From a bacterium (GTDB lineage Bacteria; Myxococcota_A; UBA9042), in contig JAUIAC010000021.1 in the NCBI GenBank assembly GCA_030425545.1, positions 1-39,679 of the forward strand: a stretch of DNA of 39,679 nucleotides. The letters are read 5' to 3'. Below, in pieces: positions 9,301 through 16,019 of this stretch. Under the pieces are notes generated by a model that was not told where the DNA came from, searched no databases, and worked only from the letters and a program-made list of their open reading frames with translations. Position 1 is the first letter of the stretch; each line of letters opens with the position of its first letter. Made by a program: the position numbers and the translations under genes.

Positions 9301-9619
9301 CGCCGGCGCCGGCCGGCGTGGCGAAAGGATCGTCTGCCGCCGGGCTGGTCCGCCCCGCGCTGGCGAAGGGATCGCTCTTCGCGGCGCTGCTGGCGAAGGG
9401 GTCGGACGCGCTGCCAAAGGCCGAGGTCTCGTTGCCCATCGGCGCGCCGAAGGTCTCGAACTCGTCGTCGTCTTTGGCAGGCGCCGCGGGCGCGCCGCTC
9501 ACGGAGATGGTGGCGTGCGCGTCCGGCGTAAAGCCGTGCAGGCACAAGGGACACTCAGCTTGTTGTCCGGCCGCCGGTCCTGGAAAGACGGCACCGCAGT
9601 TGGGGCACCTGATGTTCAA
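6359..9619 (-). CDS. Zinc-ribbon / transmembrane / TPR protein with DPFA-repeat linker
   Basis: A 1086-residue bitopic protein. Residues 1-30 form a zinc ribbon (CPNC at 5-8, CPLC at 23-26). Residues ~48-205 are acidic, Gly/Ala/Ser-rich and probably disordered, with five DPFA motifs at 73-76, 83-86, 97-100, 125-128 and 160-163. A basic ERPKRD precedes a single membrane helix (~239-259), putting the N-terminus in the cytoplasm and the remainder in the periplasm. From ~300 to the end are many TPR-like helical hairpins (for example NDIRLNALSGQYMLDSGDIARAETL). TTG at 9619 is taken as start because GAGG lies just upstream and the zinc ribbon starts immediately after it. A cytoplasmic zinc ribbon plus membrane helix plus periplasmic domain recalls myxobacterial motility-complex proteins such as GltJ, but that comparison is architectural only. 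It is probably an envelope scaffold. Confidence 0.75.
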   Translation of the reverse strand: MNIRCPNCGAVFPGPAAGQQAECPLCLHGFTPDAHATISVSGAPAAPAKDDDEFETFGAPMGNETSAFGSASDPFASSAAKSDPFASAGRTSPAADDPFATPAGAGASDVDFGALLGSVGSPTDDPFASGGLGGDSFGGDGFGGDSLTSGADDGLFADDDPFADNSPPAEDDALFGDDDEDSLFLATANTSGAVFDDDDGELSHAAASSPMNRAIEEAAQAVERPRPSEGERPKRDLGPLIDRVLGVLLLILVAGIVLDYQGMPAFGLGDLLPSLGGGGEPTVTKRTKQQRPIPVNIAEPTDIKDTAATYQMEVERMKKVAEVRPDDAAVLAKLVAAYLDLMERYPAVFAADPSYGKELAELRKRHTPLRWDVLDRLTRGELLDIDPKIDALAQAKAATADDLGVAAWAIYRVHLAKTRQEAFDNPGRMSDPAIDPLLVAQPKDTRLLQGRKLATRALELAAKAPNRIKHVMIKARLDDMTGHHSENMDALSSFVPTAKAAREPRVLLIAGHIRSNHLGKAAGALKAMADEAKEADDNGSLGDAYRLEAWLAHKRGRVEDQIVAMQAALQLDPDDELTTVRLGRLLLGQKRSQECQKLLTGAKKRGMKSIAFEVALVEYWIWANRNDDALEEIKAATKDYPKSVDLLYLRGQVEEQQQHTATARDFYAKVIANEPQHLRAVLRLAGLQSKSGRHDDALGTLSAARKRMGDRDSILEPMAEELKVLRRMDEARVIYGLLLKKRPSHKGYLLNAARMDLKAGKIDSALKYLTVLRDEGALDKEGAKQMAIALASKNKPAEAAKTLVQFADRNPNDIRLNALSGQYMLDSGDIARAETLLKRASRIAQRQGGDAETMFQYGRLAFRKGDIINGISRMQQAIKASPEKHRYRFTLAQSLLLPENVKWPSAGKIAVRNLKHIITYADRFESNDNKVEYLAEVYRRLARYYFDTQRFALAIPLLQKSLAVDPKHLDTRVRLGKAMYQVNDPKAERVLREVLRLQPSNRKAALYLGLTLQTSGKISEAVKWLSHASKSKDPDVAEAWYQLALIYKERGQRGKAVSALRVFMKRVPKDHMHREDGRAMLAALGG

Positions 9620-9680
9620 GGGCGCCTCGCTGTTGGGGCCTGCCGCGAGGGATGCGCGGGGCCAGTGACGACGTCCGTGG

Positions 9681-9709
9681 ACGCTACCTTGCGTCCCGGA
9701 GAGGGTCAA
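9681..9709 (-). promoter_or_regulatory. Sigma70-type promoter of the zinc-ribbon/TPR gene
   Basis: On the minus strand, TTGACC (9709-9704), 17 bp, TAGCGT (9686-9681). The predicted start near 9674 gives a leader of about 55 nt to the TTG at 9619. It lies inside the divergent gap with selB. Its -35 box overlaps a possible alternative selB start at 9709. Confidence 0.6.
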
Positions 9710-9768
9710 TGATACGGCAGGGCGCCTGCTTGCCTCCTTTGGCGCGCCCACCTTCGACCTCGAGGACC

Positions 9769-11820
9769 ATGCGATCCGCCCCGCCACCGGCCGCGCCCGG
9801 CCACGCTCCACCCCGCGCGCTCACCGTCGGCGTGGCGGGTCACGTCGACCATGGCAAGACCTCGCTGGTGCGCGCCCTCACGGGCGTCAACACCGACGCG
9901 CTCCGCGAAGAGCAACGCCGCGGCATCAGCATCGAGCTCGGCTTCGCCCCGCTGCAGCTCGAGACCCGCGTCGGTCCGGTCACCGTGGGCTTCGTCGACA
10001 TGCCCGGCCATGAGCGCTTCGTGCGCCGGATGATCTCGGGGGCCGCCGGCATCGACGCGGTGCTCCTGGTGGTCGCCGCCGACGAGGGAGTCATGCCGCA
10101 GGGGCGCGAGCACCTCGCCATCTGCGACCTGCTCGGGGTACGCCGCGGGGCCGTCGCGCTCACCAAGGTCGACCTCGCCGACGAGCTCCTGCTGGAGCTC
10201 GTGGCGGAGGACGTGGGGGAGCTGCTCGCCGACGGCCCGCTCGCGGGCGCTCCCACGCTGCACTTCTCGACCACCGACGTGCCGACCTGGCGGACGCGCT
10301 TTCTGGCCGAGCTCGGCGCGCTCGTCGCCGACTGGGTCGAGGCCCAGCAGGGCGGTTCGGCCGCGGCGCGCCCCTTTCGCATGCCCGTCGACCGCAGCTT
10401 CGTGCTGCCCGGCCGCGGCACGGTGGTGACCGGCACGGCGGCGGAAGGCACCGTCGCCCTGGACGACCAGCTCATGGCCTGGCCAGGCGGGGCCACCTTT
10501 CGCGTCCGCGGGGCTCAGCGCCACGGCGAGAGCGTGAGTTCGTTCGCAGCCCCCGGTCGCGTCGCGCTCGATCTGGCCGGCGCGGCCCTGGCCGACGTGC
10601 CCGTGGGCGCGGTGTTGGCCAAGCCGGGCGGCGTGCTCGAGACCCGTCGGGTCGACGCCTCGCTGCGGGTCTTGGACCACGTGCGCAAGCCGCTCAAGGC
10701 GCGCCACCGCGCCATGGTGCACATCGGGACGTCGCACGTGGAGGCGTCGATCACCTCCCTCACCGGCGAGCCCATGGGGGCGCACGAGCCGCACCTCGTC
10801 CAGATCCACCTCGACCAGCCGCGCGCGATCGCGCCGGGCGAGCGCTTCATCGTCCGCAGCTCGGCCACCGACCCGCGCTTTGGGCAGACCATCGCTGGCG
10901 GCTGTGTGCTGCACCCGGCGCCGCCACGCCACCGTCTCTGCGATGCGGAGGTGCTCGCTGCGCTCGGCGACCTGCTGGACGGAGACGACCCAGCGCGGGT
11001 GGCCGCCAGCGTCGCCATCGCCCGGGGCTCGGGGCTGAGCGACGCCGAGCTGGCGCTGCGGCTGCAGCTCGCGCCCGCCCTGCTCTCGAAGGCCGTCAAG
11101 GCGGCGCTCTCCCAAGGCAAGATCCGCAAGTTCGGCTCGCCGCCGCGCTACCTCGTGCCTGGCGCGGTGAGCGCGCTCGAAGCGCGCATCGTCGCCGTGG
11201 TCGCGGCGGTGCACGCTGAGCGCCCGGATCTACCGGGCGTCGACGAGCCCGACCTGGCGCGCAAGGTCGGAGCGTGGCTCGACGCTGGGATGATCCAAGG
11301 CGTGGTGCACGGGCTCCTGCGCCGTGGGGCGCTGGTGCGGGTCGGGCCCCACCTGGCCCAGGTCGACTTCAAGCCGCGGCTGCTTCGCGCCCGCCCGCGG
11401 GTGCGCGCCGCGCTGGTCGACGCCGTCACAGGCCACGGGCTCGCGCCGCCGATCGGCAACGCGCTGCGCGACGCGGTGACCGCGCTGTGCCCCGCGCCGG
11501 CCGAGGAGCTCGAGCTGGCCATCCGCGAGGAGAGTGACGCGGGGACGGTCACGGTGATCCGGTCGGGCTTCGTGGTGCCGACCGAGACGCTCGCGGCGGC
11601 GGTCGCGGAGGTCTTCGAGCGCTTCGTGCCAGCGGAGCGCTTCTCCACCGGTGAGCTCAAGGACGTGCTCGGGTTGACGCGGAAGCACCTGATCCCGGTC
11701 GCTGAGTTTCTCGACAACGCGCGTCTGACCATCCGCGACCCGGACGGCAACCGGCGCTTCCGTGGCAACGCGTTAGAACGTTGGCAGGCTGGCGACGCCG
11801 TGTGGCCGGCGGAGCGCTGA
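9769..11820 (+). CDS. selB: Selenocysteine-specific translation elongation factor SelB
   Basis: SelB is the GTPase that carries selenocysteyl-tRNA to the ribosome at UGA codons followed by a SECIS hairpin. The 683-residue protein has the EF-Tu-like G domain: G1 GHVDHGKTS (24-32), effector region NTDALREEQRRGISIELGF characteristic of SelB, G3 DMPGH (77-81) and G4 TKVD (132-135). Two beta-barrel domains follow (about 175-370), then a C-terminal winged-helix region (about 400-683) that binds SECIS RNA, with FSTGELKDVLGLTRKHLIPVAEFLD near the end. ATG at 9769 has GAGG upstream with a short spacer. An in-frame ATG at 9709 is also possible but would add a poorly structured leader and overlap the opposite promoter. 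selA, selD and tRNA-Sec are not in the window. I saw no in-frame-UGA selenoprotein gene nearby. Confidence 0.93.
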   Translation: MRSAPPPAAPGHAPPRALTVGVAGHVDHGKTSLVRALTGVNTDALREEQRRGISIELGFAPLQLETRVGPVTVGFVDMPGHERFVRRMISGAAGIDAVLLVVAADEGVMPQGREHLAICDLLGVRRGAVALTKVDLADELLLELVAEDVGELLADGPLAGAPTLHFSTTDVPTWRTRFLAELGALVADWVEAQQGGSAAARPFRMPVDRSFVLPGRGTVVTGTAAEGTVALDDQLMAWPGGATFRVRGAQRHGESVSSFAAPGRVALDLAGAALADVPVGAVLAKPGGVLETRRVDASLRVLDHVRKPLKARHRAMVHIGTSHVEASITSLTGEPMGAHEPHLVQIHLDQPRAIAPGERFIVRSSATDPRFGQTIAGGCVLHPAPPRHRLCDAEVLAALGDLLDGDDPARVAASVAIARGSGLSDAELALRLQLAPALLSKAVKAALSQGKIRKFGSPPRYLVPGAVSALEARIVAVVAAVHAERPDLPGVDEPDLARKVGAWLDAGMIQGVVHGLLRRGALVRVGPHLAQVDFKPRLLRARPRVRAALVDAVTGHGLAPPIGNALRDAVTALCPAPAEELELAIREESDAGTVTVIRSGFVVPTETLAAAVAEVFERFVPAERFSTGELKDVLGLTRKHLIPVAEFLDNARLTIRDPDGNRRFRGNALERWQAGDAVWPAER

Positions 11821-11830
11821 GGGTCGCTGA

Positions 11831-11860
11831 CGGTCGCGCTACTTGCGGTCGCGCTACTTG
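11831..11860. repeat. Perfect 15-bp tandem duplication carrying the stop codon of the small unknown gene
   Basis: The 15-mer cggtcgcgctacttg occurs twice in direct succession (11831-11845, 11846-11860). On the minus strand each copy contains AAG TAG in the same frame. The stop of the neighbouring gene (11856-11854) is therefore followed five codons later by an identical stop, and readthrough would add only RDRK. Confidence 0.9.
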
Positions 11861-12282
11861 CGGCCGCGGGCCTTCTTGCTGCCCTTCTCGCCCGCGAGCT
11901 CTGCCGCCGCCGCAGCGGCCGCCTCTTCGGTGTCGCCGCCACCCAAGTGGGGCACGGGCGCCCAGGCCTCCCACTTGCCGTCGTCCCGCATGCGCATACG
12001 CGCCGGCTCGAAGCCGCGATGCTCGAGCTGCCGCACAAAGCGGGAGACGAGCGTGTCGAAGTCCGGCGCTTCGCGGATGATGAACTGGATCAGGAAGTGA
12101 AAGGGGTCCGAGCACTGCGTCGCCGCGAAGAGGCGCTTGCGACGCCGCTCTTCCTTCTGGAACACGGTGACCTGAAAGACGACCTCGCGGCCAAGCTTCG
12201 AAGCTTCAAGCTGAAACCTGCTGTGCTCGGTGATCACGGTTGCCCCAGGTGCTCGGTCCGCCAGCGGCGCGATTGCGTTCAT
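11854..12282 (-). CDS. Small protein of unknown function with basic tail
   Basis: A 142-residue cytoplasmic protein with no signal peptide or membrane segment. The middle part is well mixed and looks folded (REVVFQVTVFQKEERRRKR, FHFLIQFIIREAPDFDTLV, RFVRQLEHRGFEPARM). A segment WEAWAPVPHL follows, then an alanine/glutamate-rich linker and a Lys/Arg-rich end (GSKKARGRK). I do not recognise the family. The ATG at 12282 is chosen; a TTG at 12309 would be in frame, and neither has a clear ribosome-binding site, which makes the start uncertain. It is convergent with selB (33 bp between the two stop codons) and divergent from rpmF. The basic tail could bind nucleic acid or be disordered; nothing in the sequence decides. 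Confidence 0.6.
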   Translation of the reverse strand: MNAIAPLADRAPGATVITEHSRFQLEASKLGREVVFQVTVFQKEERRRKRLFAATQCSDPFHFLIQFIIREAPDFDTLVSRFVRQLEHRGFEPARMRMRDDGKWEAWAPVPHLGGGDTEEAAAAAAAELAGEKGSKKARGRK

Positions 12283-12529
12283 CGTCGGCCGCAGGCTCAG
12301 CGGGCGCAACAGTTACGCTGCGAGCTCGCCTCTAGCAGGCCGCAGCGTCACCACGCTCCTGGCCCACGCCACCTGCGCGTCGACCCGGAGTGTCCGACCG
12401 GGTGTCCAGAGGTGTCAAGGGCGGGGCGGAGCCGCGTCGCCTTCGGCCCAAGCCGCGGCGGGAGCGTCGCGGCGTCAGCCTTGGGCGCGACGTCGGCACC
12501 GACCGCGCAGGGGGGCGCGCAATGGATCG

Positions 12530-12558
12530 TTGACACGCTCTAGACCCGTCCCTAGACT
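12530..12558 (+). promoter_or_regulatory. Sigma70-type promoter of rpmF
   Basis: TTGACA (12530-12535) matches the consensus exactly, followed by 17 bp and TAGACT (12553-12558). The predicted start near 12565 leaves a leader of about 170 nt before rpmF. This is the best-matching promoter in the window. Confidence 0.75.
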
Positions 12559-12705
12559 CCGCGCCCCTAGCGCTGGGTTCAGGACCGTCCGCAGGACCCC
12601 TGACCCGCCGGCCATGCGCCGGCTGAGCCCCGCGCCATCGACCTCTCGCGGTCTGAGTCGACCCTGCCCACAGCGGGCGCGACGCACGGCCGCCAGCCAC
12701 AGTAG

Positions 12706-12721
12706 CCCGACTCGAGTCGGG
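12706..12721 (+). promoter_or_regulatory. Perfect 16-bp palindrome overlapping the rpmF Shine-Dalgarno
   Basis: The sequence cccgactcgagtcggg is a perfect palindrome whose last three bases are the first three of the GGGAGGA ribosome-binding site (12719-12725), with ATG at 12735. In RNA it could fold and partly hide the site, or it could be a DNA operator. Confidence 0.45.
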
Positions 12722-12734
12722 AGGAGAACGCACC

Positions 12735-12944
12735 ATGGCCGTCCCGAAGCGACGCATGTCCCGGTCGCGCACGCACAAGCGCCGGGCCAACCACGACAAG
12801 CTCACGCCGGTGCACCTGTCGGCCTGCCCGAACTGCGGTTCGCCGGTCCGCTCGCACCACGTGTGCAAGGAGTGCGGCACCTACCGCGGTCGTCAGATCG
12901 TCGAGCCGACCACGGTCGACGAGGTCCTCGAGGCCGAGGCGTAG
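12735..12944 (+). CDS. rpmF: 50S ribosomal protein L32
   Basis: A 69-residue basic protein with the L32 signature start MAVPKRRMSRSRTHKRRA and a CPNC...CKEC zinc ribbon (two CxxC pairs), i.e. the zinc-binding form of L32. It is a structural component of the large ribosomal subunit near the exit tunnel. The C-terminal acidic end (VDEVLEAEA) is slightly longer than in many L32 proteins. A strong GGGAGGA ribosome-binding site lies 9 bases before the ATG, preceded by a consensus promoter and followed by a probable terminator, so rpmF looks largely monocistronic. It is often next to fabD, plsX or fabH; here it is followed by rpiB. Confidence 0.97.
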   Translation: MAVPKRRMSRSRTHKRRANHDKLTPVHLSACPNCGSPVRSHHVCKECGTYRGRQIVEPTTVDEVLEAEA

Positions 12945-13013
12945 GCCTCCTTCGCGACTCTCCCGGAGTCGACAGGCGAGCGCGCTCGTCCCTCGACCCC
13001 CAGCGTACTCCGA

Positions 13014-13073
13014 CCCCAGGACCTTCGTCCGCGTTCGCTCGCGGCCTCGGGTCCTAGGGGTTGGCGCTTTTTT
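13014..13073 (+). terminator. Probable Rho-independent terminator after rpmF
   Basis: An inverted repeat pairs CCCCAGGACC (13014-13023) with GGTCCTAGGGG (13050-13060), with one bulged A. The loop contains a small inner stem (CGCG/CGCG). Six T residues follow at 13068-13073. The 7-base gap between stem and T run is longer than ideal, so termination may be partial and rpiB could receive readthrough. Confidence 0.5.
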
Positions 13074-13122
13074 GGGCGTGCCGGCCTGACCCGGACATCG
13101 TCCCTACCGCCGGAGTCTCCAG

Positions 13123-13584
13123 ATGCGAATCGCCATCGCCTCCGACCACGCTGCCGTCGCGCTGCGACGTGCCCTGGCAGCGGAGCTGACCGCAGCCGGC
13201 CATGAGGTCTCAGACCACGGCGCCGACGAAGGCCAGCGGGTCGACTATCCGGACTACGCGCAGCGCGTGGGCGCCGCCGTTCAGTCGCGAGACGCAGACC
13301 GAGGGGTGCTCGTGTGCGGCACCGGCATCGGCATGAGCATCGCGGCCAACAAGCTCGCTGGCATCCGCGCGGCCCTGGTCCACGACGTGACCACGGCCCG
13401 GCTGGCGGCCCAGCACAACGACGCCAACGTGCTCTGCCTGGGGGGCCGCGTGGTGGGCCCGATCGTCGCCAGCGAGTGCGTCGCCGCGTGGCTGTCGACC
13501 CCCTTCGAGGCGCGGCATCAGCACCGGCTCGACAAGATCGCTGCGCTGGAGCCCTCCACTGACGCCCTCCCTGGAGATCGTTGA
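13123..13584 (+). CDS. rpiB: Ribose-5-phosphate isomerase B
   Basis: Interconverts ribose 5-phosphate and ribulose 5-phosphate in the non-oxidative pentose phosphate pathway. The 153-residue protein matches RpiB/LacAB throughout: MRIAIASDHAA at the start (D8-H9), VDYPDYAQ, then GVLVCGTGIGMSIAANK with the catalytic Cys65 and the anion-hole loop, HDVTTARLAAQHNDANVLCLGGR, and the C-terminal RHQHRLDKI helix. The ATG at 13123 has GGAG 9 bases upstream. The stop overlaps the nrdR start (TGATG), so the two are translationally coupled. No own promoter is evident between the rpmF terminator and the gene. The product, a precursor for nucleotides and riboflavin, fits the following nrdR-rib genes. Confidence 0.95.
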   Translation: MRIAIASDHAAVALRRALAAELTAAGHEVSDHGADEGQRVDYPDYAQRVGAAVQSRDADRGVLVCGTGIGMSIAANKLAGIRAALVHDVTTARLAAQHNDANVLCLGGRVVGPIVASECVAAWLSTPFEARHQHRLDKIAALEPSTDALPGDR

Positions 13585-14048
13585 TGCATTGTCCCTCGTG
13601 TGCCTCGCCAGATCTCAAGGTCGTGGACTCGCGTGGAACGCCGGCCGGAGACGCCATCCGCCGCCGGCGGGCCTGCGACGCGTGCGGCCACCGCTTCACC
13701 ACCTACGAGCGGGTGGAGCGTGCGCAGGTCTTCGTCATCAAGAAGACGGGCGAACGAGAGCTCTTCGATCGCGACAAGCTGCTCGCGGGCATCCTCGTCG
13801 CGCTGCACCGTCGCCCGGTCCCTGCAGAGGACATCGAGGCCTTCATCCGCTCGGTCGAGACCCGGCTGGCCGAGGGCAACGTCCGCGAGGTCCACTCCCA
13901 CGAGCTCGGAGAGATGATCATCGAGTTCCTGCGCGGCGCCGACCACATCGCCTTCGTCCGCTTCGCCAGCGTCTACCGTGAGTTCAAGGACATCGGCGCG
14001 CTCCTGCGCGAGGTCGCCTCGCTCGTGGAAGACGACGAGGCCAGCTGA
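13584..14048 (+). CDS. nrdR: Transcriptional repressor NrdR
   Basis: NrdR is the zinc-ribbon/ATP-cone repressor of ribonucleotide reductase genes. The 154-residue protein shows the standard layout: zinc ribbon with Cys3, Cys6, Cys31 and Cys34 (MHCPSC and CDACGHRFTTYER), the arginine-rich strand that contacts NrdR boxes, and an ATP-cone at about 47-137 (VIKKTGERELFDRDKLLAGI, VREVHSHELGEMIIEFLR, AFVRFASVYREFKD). The ATG at 13584 is overlapped by the rpiB TGA. The pairing of nrdR with ribD and ribE is common in many bacteria, supporting a shared transcription unit. I saw no obvious NrdR box pair upstream of the operon. Confidence 0.96.
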   Translation: MHCPSCASPDLKVVDSRGTPAGDAIRRRRACDACGHRFTTYERVERAQVFVIKKTGERELFDRDKLLAGILVALHRRPVPAEDIEAFIRSVETRLAEGNVREVHSHELGEMIIEFLRGADHIAFVRFASVYREFKDIGALLREVASLVEDDEAS

Positions 14049-14050
14049 CC

Positions 14051-15178
14051 GTGAGCCAGGACGACCACCTCAGCCCCGCCGAGCAGGACCGACGGTGGAT
14101 GCGTCACGCCATCGCGCTCGCTGCGCGGGGCGATCGTCGGGTGCGCCCCAACCCGCGCGTCGGCTGCGTCCTCGTCCGCGACGACCGGGTCGTCGGCGAG
14201 GGGTGGCACGCGGCGTGCGGGGGGCCGCACGCAGAGGCCGCGGCGCTGGCCGACGCTGGCGAGCGCGCCCGCGGGGCGACGGCCTATGTCACGCTGGAGC
14301 CTTGCAATCATCACGGCCGAACGCCGCCTTGCGCGGGCGCGCTGGTCGCGGCGGGCGTCGCGCGCGTCGTCGTCGGCGTGGCCGATCCGCACCCCACTGC
14401 AGCGGGCGGGGTCGCCACCCTCGAGGCCGCGGGTGTCGCGGTGACCCTGGGCGTCTGTGAGCAGGAGGCGACGGACGTCGCCGCGGTGTTCCACACCAAC
14501 CAGACCGAGAGACGGGCCCACGTGAGGGTGAAGCTCGCGGCCACGCTCGACGGCTTCACCGCGGCGGCCGATGGCACGTCCCAGTGGATCACCGGACCCG
14601 AGGCCCGCCGCGCGGTGCACGCCCTGCGCGCCGACGCCGACGCCGTGATGGTCGGCAGCGGCACGGCGCTGGTGGACGATCCCGCGCTCACCGTGCGCCA
14701 CGTCGCCGCCGCGGTCCAGCCCCTCCGGGTGGTCCTTGATCGCAGGCTCAGACTCCCGCCAACCCATCAACTTGCCAGCACTTCACACGCCCCTACACTC
14801 GTGCTGACCGAGGCGCCGGAGCTGCTGGACCAGCCACGTTGCGCCGCCCTCAGGGAGCGCGGAGTCGACGTGGTGTGTGTGCCCACCCCTGCCGATCAGA
14901 CCTGGCTCGGCGCCGTGCTGGCGCACCTGCTGGCCCGTGGCGTGCACAGCGTGCTCTGCGAGGGCGGGCATCAGCTGGCCGGCAGCTTGCTGCGGGCGGG
15001 GCTCGTGGACCACCTCGACGTGGTCGTCGCCCCCAAGCTGCTCGGCGCCGGCCGTCGGCTGTGGCCGGAGCTGGGCATCGCCACCCTCGCGGAGGCCCGG
15101 CAGCTGCGCATGGACCCTCCGCGGCAGGTCGGTGCCGACATCTGGTTGAGCGGGCGACCCGCCCGCGGGGAGCGCTGA
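14051..15178 (+). CDS. ribD: Bifunctional diaminohydroxyphosphoribosylaminopyrimidine deaminase / 5-amino-6-(5-phosphoribosylamino)uracil reductase
   Basis: RibD performs the second and third steps of riboflavin synthesis from GTP. The 375-residue protein carries the N-terminal cytidine-deaminase fold with the HAE motif (His60, Glu62) and PCNHHGRTPPC (zinc ligands Cys85 and Cys94), then the DHFR-like reductase domain from about residue 155 (VRVKLAATLDGFTAAADGTSQWITG, VGSGTALVDDPALTVR, LCEGGHQLAGSLL). The length is normal for the fusion. It starts with GTG at 14051, two bases after the nrdR stop, and its TGA overlaps the ribE ATG. No FMN riboswitch precedes it, as there is no leader between nrdR and ribD. 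Confidence 0.95.
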   Translation: MSQDDHLSPAEQDRRWMRHAIALAARGDRRVRPNPRVGCVLVRDDRVVGEGWHAACGGPHAEAAALADAGERARGATAYVTLEPCNHHGRTPPCAGALVAAGVARVVVGVADPHPTAAGGVATLEAAGVAVTLGVCEQEATDVAAVFHTNQTERRAHVRVKLAATLDGFTAAADGTSQWITGPEARRAVHALRADADAVMVGSGTALVDDPALTVRHVAAAVQPLRVVLDRRLRLPPTHQLASTSHAPTLVLTEAPELLDQPRCAALRERGVDVVCVPTPADQTWLGAVLAHLLARGVHSVLCEGGHQLAGSLLRAGLVDHLDVVVAPKLLGAGRRLWPELGIATLAEARQLRMDPPRQVGADIWLSGRPARGER

Positions 15179-15846
15179 TGTTCACTGGCATCATCGAACA
15201 CGTCGGCCGCGTCGTCGCCATTCGCAGTCAGGGCGGGGACGCGCGCGTCTCCGTGGCCGCCAGCTGGCCCGACGCCGTGGTGCCGGGCGTGGCGCTGGGC
15301 GACAGCGTCGCCGTCAACGGCACCTGCCTCACCGTGGTCCACTTCGCGTGTGAGGGCGACACGGTCCACCTGGACTTCGACGCCAGCCACGAGACCCTGG
15401 CCAAGACGTCACTGGGCTCCCTCGCCGCCGGCGCGCGCGTCAACCTGGAGCGCGCCCTTCGGGTCGGCGACCGCCTCGGTGGCCACTGGGTCACCGGCCA
15501 TGTCGACGCCACGGGCACGCTGGCTCAGATCGACCGCAACGGCGAGGCCTGGGACGTGAGCTACCGCATGCCTAAGCAGCTCGAGCCCGAGCTGGTGCAG
15601 AAGGGCAGCATCTGCATCGACGGCGTCTCGCTCACGGTCAACCGGGTGTGGGCGCAGCACTTCTCGGTCACGTTGATCCCCCACACCGTGGCGCACACGC
15701 AGCTGCTCGAAGGCGGCGCGGGCAAGCGCGTCAACCTCGAGACCGACATCGTGGGCAAATACCTCCGCCGTTTCGTGCAGCTCGGCGAGGTGCGCGAAGC
15801 GGCTGGCCTCGACCTGGCCAAGCTCAAGGAGGCAGGCTTCGCGTGA
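15178..15846 (+). CDS. ribE: Riboflavin synthase, alpha subunit
   Basis: Catalyses dismutation of two 6,7-dimethyl-8-ribityllumazine molecules to riboflavin. The 222-residue protein begins with the invariant MFTGIIEHVG and contains two internally repeated lumazine-binding barrels: VNGTCLTVV in the first half, and IDGVSLTVN with HTVAHTQL in the second, plus the conserved GHWVTGHVDATG linker. The ATG overlaps the ribD stop by one base. ribBA and ribH, the usual next genes, are absent; the operon seems to end here, followed by 173 bp with the promoter of the next unit. The symbol ribE is used in the B. subtilis sense; the E. coli equivalent is ribC. Confidence 0.95.
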   Translation: MFTGIIEHVGRVVAIRSQGGDARVSVAASWPDAVVPGVALGDSVAVNGTCLTVVHFACEGDTVHLDFDASHETLAKTSLGSLAAGARVNLERALRVGDRLGGHWVTGHVDATGTLAQIDRNGEAWDVSYRMPKQLEPELVQKGSICIDGVSLTVNRVWAQHFSVTLIPHTVAHTQLLEGGAGKRVNLETDIVGKYLRRFVQLGEVREAAGLDLAKLKEAGFA

Positions 15847-15954
15847 ACCCTAAGATGCCGACCTTCATTGCGCTTTCCTCAAGATCCTCCGAATATGGCG
15901 GACAATTGGGTTCCTGCAGCGCTTTTGGCCCGGCTCGATCGGGCTCCGATCCGC

Positions 15955-15983
15955 TTGTCCGCGCCGGGTTTCGGTGCTACCCA
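15955..15983 (+). promoter_or_regulatory. Candidate promoter of the polysaccharide operon
   Basis: TTGTCC (15955-15960), 17 bp and TACCCA (15978-15983), with TG one base before the -10 (extended -10 form). It lies about 30-40 bases ahead of the first operon gene. The 15847-15925 stretch just upstream is unusually AT-rich for this window and may hold regulatory sites. Confidence 0.4.
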
Positions 15984-16019
15984 GGCGCACCCCAAACCCC
16001 CTGCGTAGCGTCGAGGATC

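Larger units (their letters stand above)
12283..12734. other. Gene-free region upstream of rpmF
   Basis: This contains the rpmF promoter (12530-12558), a leader of about 170 nt and a 16-bp palindrome beside the ribosome-binding site. Around 12385-12420 the motif gtgtcc/gtgtca recurs at short spacing on the plus strand, which could be an operator for either neighbour. Short open frames here lack ribosome-binding sites and protein-like composition. No yceD (DUF177) gene, often found before rpmF, is present. Confidence 0.5.

Noticed and set aside
6401..9712. 1103-codon open frame antisense to the zinc-ribbon/TPR gene
   Set aside because: Compositional shadow (Arg/Val/Leu/His-rich, no domain); the minus strand has a zinc ribbon, membrane helix and TPRs plus a good promoter.
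9709..9768. SelB start at ATG 9709
   Set aside because: The extra 20 residues look unstructured, and the ATG overlaps the -35 box of the divergent gene; 9769 is closer to the usual SelB N-terminus. Not fully excluded.
12572..12586. T-arm-like GGTTCAGGACC suggesting a tRNA
   Set aside because: No acceptor stem, D arm or anticodon arm can be drawn around it; it lies in the rpmF leader.
14041..14060. FMN riboswitch ahead of ribD
   Set aside because: nrdR and ribD are separated by two bases, so there is no room for an aptamer.
15890..15920. Sigma54-type promoter before the polysaccharide operon (tatggcggacaattgggtt)
   Set aside because: The spacing of GG and GC elements does not fit the -24/-12 consensus, and no sigma54 activator gene is nearby.
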